Shown in pieces: positions 33,065 to 42,908 of a stretch of 64,000 bases of DNA (position 1 is the first letter of the stretch; every line of letters begins with the position of its first letter). Both the position numbers and the translations under genes were made by a program. Below the pieces are notes generated by a model. It ran no database searches, had not been told where the DNA came from, and worked only from the letters and a program-made list of their open reading frames with translations. This stretch comes from Haliotis asinina (taxonomy: Eukaryota > Mollusca > Gastropoda > Lepetellida > Haliotidae): assembly GCF_037392515.1 (NCBI RefSeq), contig NC_090280.1:29455118-29519117 (forward strand), given 5' to 3'.

Positions 33065-36000
33065 TCAAAATTCAGTGATGAAATCAATTTCTTTTAAAAA
33101 GCCAAGAATTAAATGAGAACTTACGGTGTTAAAAAGGTCCTTAATTGTTTTTACATTGAAATATTTGTCCCTTATGATGGAGAATTCAACACAGTCACAA
33201 GGGATGCAAAACGGAGGATCCTCACCTTTCAGTAGGTATGAATGAGTATATCTAGTGTGGCCAATGCGACATCGTCGTAAAATAACCTCTTCAAATCTGG
33301 ACTGACAACCCAAGTAAGTATAACCAATGTAAGGTTTTATCTCATGTAATTTATTTATTCCCAATTGGGTGTCCCACTTCTTCTGCATCAGATCACGGAT
33401 ATAAGATCTAATGTTAGCTTTATAATCAGTGTATGGAATAAGAAGTGGTGTCACAGATTTGTTGAGTGCCGCCTTGGCAGCAAGATCGGCCATTGCGTTA
33501 CCAGAAATGCCCACGTGGCTGGGTAACCAACAGAAGACGATGTCGTATTGGCCAGTAGCAAGAGTATTATACAATTCAATAATTTCAATTAAAAGTGGAT
33601 GTTTACAAGAGATATTTTTAATCGCCTGAAGGCAAGAAAGAGAATCGGAATAGATTATATATTGTTTACGTTTAGGGTGTCTTTGAATATATTTAAGAGC
33701 TGTTAATATGGCGTTAGCTTCAGCTGTAAAAATAGAACTATTATCGGGTAATCTAGAAGATATTGTTCTGGATCCATTGACAGTGGCACAAGCCACTGCG
33801 CCACCGTCCTTGGATCCATCTGTAAATAAGGGTTTGCAATTGCTATATTTATGTTTTAATTGATGATATTCTTGTTTATATTGTAAGTCATTAGTTTCTG
33901 ATATTTTAAATGTAGTTAATTCGGTGCCCAAGAGGTGGAACAAGAGAAGATTTTTTGTTATACAAATCCTCATAAAGGGGATTGAACACACAGTTAAAGG
34001 CAGGGTTAGATTCATTAGAATATAATTTAGTAATATATTGTAAAGACAGTTTTATACGACGTTGAGTAAGAGATGGTTCATCGGCCTCAACGTAGAGACT
34101 ATCAATAGGTGACGTTCTGAAAGACCCAAGACAAAGTCTTAAGCCTTGATGGTGGACGGAGTCAAGAAGTTTAAGATTGCTTTTGCAGGCTCCACCATAT
34201 ACGATGGAGCCATAATCAAGTTTCGAACGCACGAGTGATCGATATAGATGTAAGAGGGTTGCTTGATCCCCTCCCCACTTTGAGTTGGAAACAACTTTCA
34301 ACAAGTCAACAACAAGCCTTCAGGCATTTAGGTTTAAGGGACTTAATATGAGGCAGAAATGTTAAGTGGGAGTCAAAGATTAGGCCCAAGAACTTGGCCT
34401 CCTTTACAACTTTGATGGGAGTGCCATCTAGAGATAGTTCAGGGTCTTTATGTGGCTTATATTTTCTGCAAAAATGTATACAATTAGTTTTCGATTTAGA
34501 AAATTTAAAGCCGTTTTCAAGACACCATTTATTTATTTTGTTTAAACACAACTGCAGTTCAATAGTATGCATGTTTTTCCCACGACAAGAAATATTAAAA
34601 TCATCCACAAATAACGATCCATCTATTGAATCGTTTAAAACTTTTGATAAACTATTTATCTTTATGCTAAAAAGTGTGACAGACAGCATACTGCCTTGTG
34701 GAACACCCTGATCCTGAGTGTAATGATCAGACAGGGTAGAACCCACTCGAACTTGAAACTGTCTATCATTTAAAAAGTTGGCTATAAATTGAGGTAAACG
34801 ATCTCGCAAGCCAAAGTCATGTAAATCTCTTAAAATACCATATTTCCAGGTTGTGTCATATGCTTTTTCGAGATCAAAAAAGATAGACACAGCATATTGT
34901 TTATTAATTAGTACATTTTTAACAAATGATTCTAAACGCACTAGGTGATCAACAGTACTTCTGTTTTTGCGGAAACCACACTGTATATCTGTTATGAGAT
35001 TATTTGTTTCCAAGTACCAAACAAGTCGATTATTTATCATGCGTTCCATGGTCTTGCAAACACAGCTAGTTAATGAAATCGGACGATAATTAGATGGATC
35101 CGTATGATCACGTCCAGGTTTAGGTATTGGTACTACTATGGCGTCACGCCATGAAGGAGGAAAGTTACCCGATGTCCAAATACCATCAAAAATATTTAGG
35201 AGAGTTTCCTGACAGGATTCTGGTAAATGTTTCAGGAGTTGATAATGTATGTTATCAGCTCCTGTAGCAGTATCATGAGCTTGATCAAATGCAGTATGGA
35301 GTTCATGAATAGAAAACGTTTCATTATAATCTTCCCCATTATCGGAATTGAAATTAATAGTTTTCTTTTCTTCTTGTTTTTGATATTGCTGGAATTTTGG
35401 TACATAATTTGAAGAGGAAGAATGTTTAGCAAGGGTTTCACCCAGTTTATTAGCAATATCTGATTTATCAGTAAGCAATTGATCTCCATGTTTAAGATGA
35501 TGGACAGTAGATTTAGTACCTTTACCTTTAATTTTCTGGACCATGTTCCACACCTTGGACATGGGTGTCCGAGAGTTTATTTTAGATACATAATTTTGCC
35601 AAGATTGGCGTTTGTTCTGTTTAAAAGTACGCCGTGCTTTAGCATTTACAATTTTAAATTTATTTAAATTATGCACCATAGGATGGCGACGGAAATAATG
35701 TTTTGCTTTTTTCCTTGCCTTCCTAGCTTGTTTGCCCTCATCATTAAACCATGGTTTTCGAATATGGGGAACTGCAGAGGAATTTGGTATACACTCATCA
35801 GCTATAGAGTTCAATTCATCAGAAAAGCATTTAATAGCATCAAGAACGTCAATAAAACGTTCAGGTTTAAGTTTTTCAGCACACAGTGTTTCATATAAAG
35901 CCCAGTTAGCCTTTTTAAAATTCCGCCTTGATGATGGAGGAACATCAGTGGGAGTTACAGATTTTAGTACAGTAGGAAAATGGTCACTTCCACAGAGGTC

Positions 36001-36600
36001 ATCGTGGACTGACCATTCAAATTCATTTATTAGTTCTGAATTTGTGAGTGGGAAGTCAAGAGCAGTATAAGTCCCTGTACCGGGGTGTAAATATGTGTTG
36101 GAACCATCATTATGAATACATAAATCATTGTCAGAACAAAAGTCCTCCAACAATTTACCTTTAGTGTTTGTAGTTACACTACCCCAGAGTGGGTTGTGCC
36201 CATTTAAGTCTCCCATTATAATACAGGGCTTCGGGCGCTGATCATATAGAGCTTGAAGATCAGTTTTGGCAAACGTCGTCGACGGAGAAATATAAAGAGA
36301 GCATAGCGTAAACGCTACATGTAAAGTAATTCTCACTGCAACAGCCTGCATATTAGTATTAAGTGAAACAGGGCTTTGAATAACGTTTTGTTTGACTAGA
36401 ATGGATGATCCGCCAGTAGCCCGATCACCCGGAGGTGCAAAACAGTGATATGCATTAAAATGACGAAGGTTAAATGTATCTGTTTGTTTTAAATATGTCT
36501 CTTGGAGACATATCGCTGAAGGTATAAAATCTTGGACTAATAGTTGTAATTCATGTAAATTAGTCCTTAATCCTCTGCAGTTCCACTGTACAATATTAGT
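33065..36600 (-). pseudogene. ACTC-LINE ORF2: endonuclease, RT, RNase H
   Basis: In order from ~36600: APE endonuclease (IVQWNCRGLRTN, ICLQETYL, MGDLNGHNPLWGS, CGSDHFP); RT with SWRDAIVVPIPKPG, FFDLEKAYDTTW, QGVPQGSMLS and active site FVDD; thumb; RNase H with LFTDGSKDGG, AEANAIL, YSDSLSCLQAI and LPSHVGISGNAMADLAA. The C-terminal C-x2-C...H...C motif is gutted: CIPC joins directly to DCVEF, losing about 11 residues present in the 56.8-kb copy. The frame shifts near 34305 and again near 33910-34010, so the protein is split in three. The frame is open back into ORF1 without an ATG before 36351. Confidence 0.9.
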
Positions 36601-36608
36601 GGAATAAA

Positions 36609-37875
36609 CTATCTTTTGGGGGGATTTATTGGGGATCTACCCCGCACTCTTTTAGAGGGCGACAAGCTATGTGCCCTAGAATGGACGTTTTCAGAAACGT
36701 CTATGTCTTCAAGAGACCCGTATTTATTGAACAATTGAATTTTGTTCTGTGACCCTTTAGGAGCTCTGCCACTTTGTTGTTTTGAAGCATCGGGCTTTGG
36801 CTTCGATTTATTTTTCACAGTTTGTTGACTATCAGCTGTGGATTGAGACTTTGAGTGTGACTGAGATGATGATTTGTGATCAGAAGACGACTTTGAGGTA
36901 CTAGGAAGTGATTCCTCAGTCTGAGATGACGTAGTAGGGGATAAAAGCTGTGGAGAATCGCAGTTGACCCAAGTCAAGGTAGTTTGGCAGCCTGTAGATG
37001 ATTTTGGTATTTTAGATCTGGACTCAGATGGTGGTTTTGCGACTGTAGCGTAACTTTCTGTAAGGTCAGATCTTTTTTGCTTCAGAAAAAGAGATGTTTT
37101 GGGTATATTTTATTCTGTTTATTTCCATTTGCTCTTTCCATATTGGGCACTGTTTTGACGAAGATGAATGGTCGCCTGAGCAGTTGGTGCATTTTCTAAA
37201 GTCACTGTCACAATTTTCTGTTGTGTGTGTCTTCTCACCACAGTGAGCACACACAACAGACAATGTGCAGGTAGATACACCGTGTCCATATTTCTGGCAT
37301 TTAAAACACCTGAGCGGGTTGGGGATGTATGTATCGACCTGAATATTACAGTAGCCTGCCTTCACTGATTTGGGTGCATTTGGAGAGGAAAACGTAAACA
37401 GATACGTATTGGTTTTGATGGTTTCGTTGTTTCTTCGGGTTGAAAAGCGCTTGACGTGGAGTACACCTTGATCCTTCATTTCTGATCTTATATCAAGTTC
37501 CGACATATCGTCAAACAATCGGTCTCGATCCCTAACGATACCTTTGCTTGTGTTCGGGGTTTTGTGAGCAGACACTGTGACGGGAATGCCCACGAAAGAT
37601 TTGATGTTCATCAGGTTGGTGGATTGTTGTTTTTTACTACATTCAACTAATAGTGCACCCGAACGTAATCGTCTAATATTTTTCACATCTCCAGCAATAC
37701 CTTGAATACCTTTGGAGACAGCAAAGGGGTTAAGCTTTAAAGGTGTTTTGTCAGGAGTCTCAATCACAACGAAACGCGGCCAATACTCAATCAATGCAGA
37801 CGGTCTATGGTCAGTATCATAAGGGTCAGTTTCAAGTAAACGTTTTGTTTTCTTGGGTGGAATTTCATAAGCCAT
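36609..37875 (-). pseudogene. ACTC-LINE ORF1: CCHC zinc-knuckle nucleic-acid-binding protein
   Basis: Start chosen at MAYEIPPKKTKRLLETDPYD (37875). An upstream ATG at 37992 lies in 5' UTR-like sequence. An RRM-like middle (YWPRFVVIETPD ... GALLVECSKKQQS) is followed by three knuckles near 37130-37310 (CFKCQKYGHGVSTC, CAHCGEKTHTTENC, CTNCSGDHSSSSKQC). A Ser/Gln-rich tail ends SPINPPKR at 36609. The frame is lost near 37066, where a short deletion relative to the 60.8-kb copy removes about 11 nt after SEAKK. ORF2 lies in the -1 frame and overlaps the ORF1 stop. Confidence 0.87.
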
Positions 37876-38487
37876 GGTTAGTTTAATTTGGTTCATCATC
37901 CGAGCTCCCCACCCACCACGGAGTATCACAAGGACAATGCTAAAGCAAGCGGGCCTCCAGCCTGCAGCACCAAGGATACCCGGATGATACACTCTAGTAG
38001 AAGAATTATAAGAAATTAATCTACCAGATTGGCCCTTGAGCCATCGCCTTCTGGCACAAGACTCTAGGCAAAGTTCATATGATCATAATGCACAATACTT
38101 AAATGTACAGATTAACAATAGTGCCAAGACCAAACTTCAAAATAATTCCAAATCAGATTTCTGCAATGACACACATGTAGTCTATGCACAGGGCTTGGCA
38201 TGACCAGCCGATTGGTTGAATCGGGCCCATTCAACCACCCGTCTAGGTGAAGTAAGGGCCGAAGTGGTGTGTTGGGCAAATGGAACACAGTTAAAAGCCC
38301 AACTGCCCTCAACCACCAGGATCCCGTCCTCCACCGACACGGGACGCAACCCACGGCAAACAGGTTGCCCAATTTAGTCGCCTCTTACGACAAGCAATGG
38401 GGTGCTGTGGACGGGAGAAGAGCACTTAGCGTTACCCAGCACCCACCACGAGGAGGTGGCTCTTCATGGGTGCCCTATTGTATATGA

Positions 38488-39030
38488 AAACTCCTGAACG
38501 TTCAAGAGTGTCGTCGAAGGCATCTATTGAAGAATTCAACTGGAGTGTGAAAATTAAATTTAATTCCTCGCCATTTGCACAAGTCAAAGTAAATTGCAAT
38601 GCACAAAATGTAATAGGAATTGACGTAAATTGACTCGTAATTCCGCATGTTTTGAGGGGTGTTTTGTTGCATTTCATACATCATATAAGCTTGTTAAAGT
38701 GATAACTCAAGAAAGTTACTTATTGGTACCAACTTTGAGGGAAATCCATCATTTCTTGATTTATCCCCGTAACAAGCTTATATGATGCATGAAATACAAG
38801 GAAACAAAGACATACGTATTTATGAATGATTAAACTGTTTTCACAATTTACGTAAATTTTTATTACAATTTACCTCAACTAAAATTGTTACAATGTTCGT
38901 CAGTGTACGTACAATTTACGTGTTTATTAATATTTACGTCAAGTGTATTACAGTTGCCTGCAAGTATTACAATTTGTTTGGGTTTTTTTTAATTACAATT
39001 TACGTCATAACAGGCTGTGTTAAAACAACT
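38488..39030 (+). repeat. Unclassified AT-rich repeat with 30-bp inverted arms
   Basis: Arms at 38667-38696 (TTGCATTTCATACATCATAT...) and 38770-38799 pair with two mismatches around a 73-bp loop. Copies of ACAATTTACGT occur near 38837, 38912 and 38996, with the reverse form ACGTAAATTG near 38627. This could be a MITE or foldback element. No coding frame seen. Confidence 0.6.
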
Positions 39031-39671
39031 AGTGTATAGTCTGCATTAGGCTAGTGGGCAGTGGAATATCTACTTAACCCATAAGTCATAAATTACTTAA
39101 TTCATAAAGTACTATGTAACTTGCAAAGGGCATAAGTGTAATGAGTTTGAAATAATCAGTAGACTTTATTATCATTTCGGTTCGTAACCCTAAACTTTCA
39201 GTTGCAATAAATCAGATTGTGTCCACCCTGAACATTTGCACTGAACTGAAAAGTCAACTTGAACATTAGCCACGGTGCTGAATGACGAAGTGGGGTTTCT
39301 TTCTAACATATGTATAAATAACTGTGACATGTGTTCACCAATTCAGACGTGTGGTCACGCGTCACCACACTTACCTTGACACAGACTAACTAAGCTGCTC
39401 CTATTGCTCTAAGGGTCATTGCATTTTGTTGTTTTAAGAAACGTGGGCACGGTGGGGGTACACTATGTTGAAGTGGGCCCAGTCTGCAATATGGTTGCTT
39501 TGCAGCACTCAGGAATATTCCAGCTAGATGGCCGCGGTCTGCAGTCTTATCATCCGTTTTTTCTACTTATCTCTAATAATGTGTCTATCTAAAACTGTCA
39601 CGTGCTGTTCTCCCATGTGTCAATTTAACAGTTTCTGCTGGTGAACAGAAGTATCATACTTTCACTGCAAA

Positions 39672-39905
39672 ATGTTCCCCCTGGTCCTTTTCCCTTTGTT
39701 GTTGTGTAGAGCAGCGCTAGCTGACACAACTATCACAATCTACAACGAATGGCTCTCTCAAGGTGGACGTGTCCACTATGAACCTGAAAGATGGAAAAAA
39801 ATAAACGGCCTCACCCAACAGAACCTAATTCCAAAGTGTAAATCTATCGCGACGGAGACCGGACGGTGGTTGAACAGAGACGTGAACGACGGCCTTTTTG
39901 CAAAT
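39672..39905 (+). CDS. GH86-like secreted glycoside hydrolase, gene D, exon 1 of 3
   Basis: Encodes residues 1-78: signal peptide MFPLVLFPLLLCRAALA, then DTTITIYNEWLSQGGRVHYE, LTQQNLIPKCKSI and GRWLNRDVNDGLFAN. The ATG at 39672 is the first in frame and matches A and B. The donor is a consensus GTAAGT, phase 0. All three lesions of gene C exon 1 are absent. ATTTAA at 39623-39628 is in the place of the TTTAAA motif of the paralogues. A TATAAATA near 39310 is another possible core promoter, shared with the C block. Confidence 0.87.
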
Positions 39906-40020
39906 GTAAGTACTATGTAAAAGGCCTTGTGCATATATGATTGTATTTTCTATTGGGAAATATCTCCCATGCATGGTGTTATGTACTTGTAGATGATAAT
40001 ATCTGACAAACTCTTACAAC

Positions 40021-40215
40021 AATATTGGTTGGTTGGGTGGTTAACGCCGCATTCAACGATATTATACCAGTATGGCGGTGGTCTGTAATTAATCGAGTCT
40101 GGACCTTACCATCCAGTGATCAACAACATGATCAGTTCCTTCCCGAATCGTTACGAACATTTCCGGCCACACAAATAGGATATTGTCTAGTTCGGCGTTA
40201 AGCAACAAACACATA
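40021..40215 (-). mobile_element. Old SINE-like repeat (gene D intron 1)
   Basis: Counterpart of 27650-27780. Shows AACGCCGCATTCAACGATATTATACCAGTATGGCGG, GAGTCTGGACC and CCAGTGATCAACAACATGATC, ending GGATATTGTCTAGTTCGGCGTTAAGCAACAAACA. Shared position in C and D makes it older than their duplication. Confidence 0.6.
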
Positions 40216-40440
40216 AACAAGTATTACCTAAGTGGGTTAAGCTGTCCTAAGCACAAACTTAGAAGAAGATGTAACGCTAACAGTTCTTCCCTATTTGGAT
40301 CTATTTTAGAATAGTCCTGCCCTAATTTATATTACATAAAGACAGTGGTATAGAAGTACACGTATCTGAGCAGGTGAAATATCTCATTTAGTTTATCGGA
40401 TGTCGTCACTATTTCAAAGCGAACGGTTGTTTCACAATCC

Positions 40441-40672
40441 TGTCTTCAGCAACCCATGCTTGCCATAAAAGGCGACTATGCTTGTCGTAAGAGGCGACTA
40501 ACGGGATCGGGTGGTCAGGCTCGCTGACTTGGTTAACACATGTCATCGGTTCCCATTTGCGCAGATCGATGCTCATGTTGTTGGTCACTGGATTGTCTGG
40601 TCCAGACTAGATTATTCACAGACCGCAGCCATATAGCTGGAATATTAAGTCATAACTCACTAACTCACTGTC
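40441..40672 (+). mobile_element. SINE-III copy (gene D intron 1)
   Basis: Reads CTTCAGCAACCCATGCTTGCC, AAGAGGCGACTAACGGGATCGGGTGG, GACTTGGTTAACACATGTCATCGGTTCCC, CCAGACTAGATTATTCACAGACCGCAGCC and ATATAGCTGGAATATT, with tail CATAACTCACTAACTCAC. The 5' ~30 bp (CCCGGGGTAG head) is missing. It is absent from gene C at this place, so it inserted after the duplication or was lost from C. Confidence 0.8.
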
Positions 40673-40742
40673 TTGGGAAAATGTATCTGTATCTTGTCAT
40701 CTCATGAAAGCTGTGCACAGTTATTCATCGTTTTTCCTTCAG

Positions 40743-40887
40743 TGGCCACAAAGTCCTAGTCGGCCGGATTACCCAGATCCAGCTTACCTCCAGGACCATG
40801 GACGTCAGCAAGCGATATTTGCGACCTACATGAACCAACTGAATGGCTACGGGAATAACATCTCTAACATGGTCTGGACCTTACACG
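40743..40887 (+). CDS. GH86-like glycoside hydrolase, gene D, exon 2 of 3
   Basis: 145 nt: WPQSPSRPDYPDPAYLQDHGRQQAIF ... NNISNMVWTLH plus one base. The acceptor is TTTTTCCTTCAG. The donor is g then GCAAGTG, a GC-AG intron as in C. The nearest GT lies four bases downstream and would give the wrong phase for exon 3. If the frame is read through without splicing it hits TGA within three codons. Confidence 0.85.
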
Positions 40888-41059
40888 GCAAGTGAATCAA
40901 ACGTTTGAAGAGGGATATAATATAGGAACATATATGGATAGAAAGAAGACAGAGCAGTCAGTGTCCTAGACGGAATGAATGTTTAGTTTTTTCTTACTTT
41001 TCTAATACCTTCATCAATTTTCTAATACCTTCATCAATCATTTGTTTCAAGGACCGTTC

Positions 41060-41432
41060 TTGTATCCTAACGCATGGTGATATGCCTTCAGTTCCAGGTG
41101 ATCACATGACCTCTAGTATGGTGATCTACATTTAGCTGTTGGTGATCTATAGTCTGTTTTTACGTTGTATTGTCTGAATAGTGATATCGGTTTTGACGTT
41201 TCATGCTAGTTTTATTTCTTATTGTGATGTTCTAGTTGTTTTACTGTCCTTTGTCGACAGGTTTTTACCATATACATAAATACTTTTTTCAAGAATGTTC
41301 TCGTCACGATATGGCTGCAATACTGCCGATGTTAAATATTAACTCACTCACTCACTCACTCCAGGTGATCAATAGCCTGCTTTTATGTTACGTGTTGCCC
41401 CAATAATAGTTTTACTAGTTTTAACTGTACAT
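41060..41432 (+). mobile_element. ACTC-LINE 3' ends, two adjacent fragments (gene D intron 2)
   Basis: The first reads 'ctagtatggtgatctacatttagctgttggtgatctatagtctg' to CACGATATGGCTGCAATACTGCCGATG ... AACTCACTCACTCACTC at ~41284-41361. Then 'caggtgatcaatagcctgcttttatgtt' begins a second ~60-bp internal fragment of the same 3' UTR right behind the tail. Confidence 0.7.
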
Positions 41433-42908
41433 GTTGGTTTTTATTCACATGGTGATGGTCCATGCTAGCCATTCTCGAAACGTCCGTAGCCCTACGAACA
41501 TCTTAAGCCCATTCTTACCACATAGGCTATCATCAAAGTTAAGAATAGACCGATCCAGTCTGTCAATCAAAACTGGCGCATGCGTCGATTTCGGCCAATC
41601 AGCAGGCCGGGTGTGCATCGTGGATTTGTTAGACTAATTTCCGGAGTTAATCGAAGCCTCCGAAGCGATGTGCTTCGAATTATGCCATTCACACTCGTAG
41701 TATCTGTTATACATTACTGCAATTTAATGAGTGCCTTCAACAAAACCATTTTGGTGAAGACAAACAAAATTTAGGTGGATCAAGGAATGCGATAGGCCTC
41801 ACGATCAGTTAATTGTCGGCACCATCGTTCTCGAAACCTACGTCTGCTCGAAGTTGAGAATTTGCATGAATTTCCACACTTTCGAACGTTTGCAAAACCA
41901 TTACCATTTGTATGACAACAACTAGCAGCTTTAGGCTTCGCAAGTGTTATAACACGGATAAATTTTGTAAGTAAAAAATTTGTTTTTGCATAACGTTGTA
42001 GTCAATACTGGGCATTGTTTTGGTAGACCATAAAACTGAAACGAGACAGGCGAGAAGGCCGTGACACAATGTAAACAAATCTGACAGCGATCTGATTTCG
42101 GTTAAGGAAGACCTAAATGGCACAATTTGTTACATTGTTACAGAACAATGTGATGTATATGGTTGCCTTCGATCTTACATATTCTTAAATTTGTCACACA
42201 TTTTATGATGTTGTCAAGTTTCAAGAGCACAATCTGAAGGGCTTCTCTGCAGTATACTATCCGTCAATAGCTCAAAATATTTGAGGAGTAATATTTTTAA
42301 TTCAAAGGGACAGTGTAAGCAGATGCCTATCACGCAATATCCAAAATATGAAAAGCATTGAGTGTCTATAAGACCATGCCTTAAATATTTCGGAATTTCC
42401 AAAAGGAGATGTGGATCGAGACGAAAGCTATGCCAGAAGAATAGTGACTTTCTGGAATATTGGAGGGAATTAAATACAATTGTATTTCTTAACGAAGAGA
42501 ATATTGTTTAATTTTTGTTACAACATAAATTTGTTCATGCAGGAGAGGTACATTGGTACACTTTAGGAATAATACAGTCATTAAAACTGATAGCAAGATA
42601 TCTTTTAAGGATCTTACATCCTTTAGTAAACGTACATAGAAAGGTAGTAAAATAAATAATAATATAACCGGTTATAAACAATAATTCCTAACTGACTGAG
42701 ATATTAGATTCGTGTGGTTTGGAAGCAGAACCAGGCATAATTAGACAACACTATAGACATGTCATGGCAGAGCAATAGCTTGGCACTAACTTGGCAAATG
42801 CTCCGTTTTGGCCACACCCTGGTCAGGCACATATGTGTGATTACACAAATGTCAGTTTGTGATCAAATCCATATGTAGTTCAGTATATGGGTATTTCAAA
42901 TGCAATAT
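41433..42908 (+). other. Gene D intron 2, unassigned 1.5 kb with promoter-like motifs
   Basis: No coding frame supported. Bases 41576-41585 read GCGCATGCGT (NRF1-type site) and 41593-41603 read GGCCAATCAGC (NF-Y/CCAAT). This is an unusually GC-rich patch inside AT-rich intron, so it may be a promoter or the 5' end of an unrecognised repeat. CTCGAAACRTMCG-like direct repeats occur near 41475 and 41830. Confidence 0.4.

Larger units (their letters stand above)
32520..38487 (-). mobile_element. Full-length ACTC-LINE (I group, Nimb-like) with target-site duplication
   Basis: Perfect 12-bp direct repeats TATTGTATATGA at 32520-32531 and 38476-38487 bound the element (~5.94 kb). On the minus strand it begins GGGCACCCATGAAGAGCC and has a ~600-bp 5' UTR. 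ORF1 (from 37875), ORF2 (endonuclease, RT, RNase H) and a 3' UTR follow, and it ends AACTCCCTCACTCAC. The RNase H domain and CCHC ORF1 place it in the I group, and Nimb is my best guess from molluscan elements. Both ORFs are broken, so it is full length but not autonomous. It is the reference from which all truncated copies here were recognised. Confidence 0.9.

Noticed and set aside
42214-42402. 62-codon minus-strand frame in gene D intron 2
   Set aside because: No motif, homologue or splice context recognised. Length is within chance expectation.
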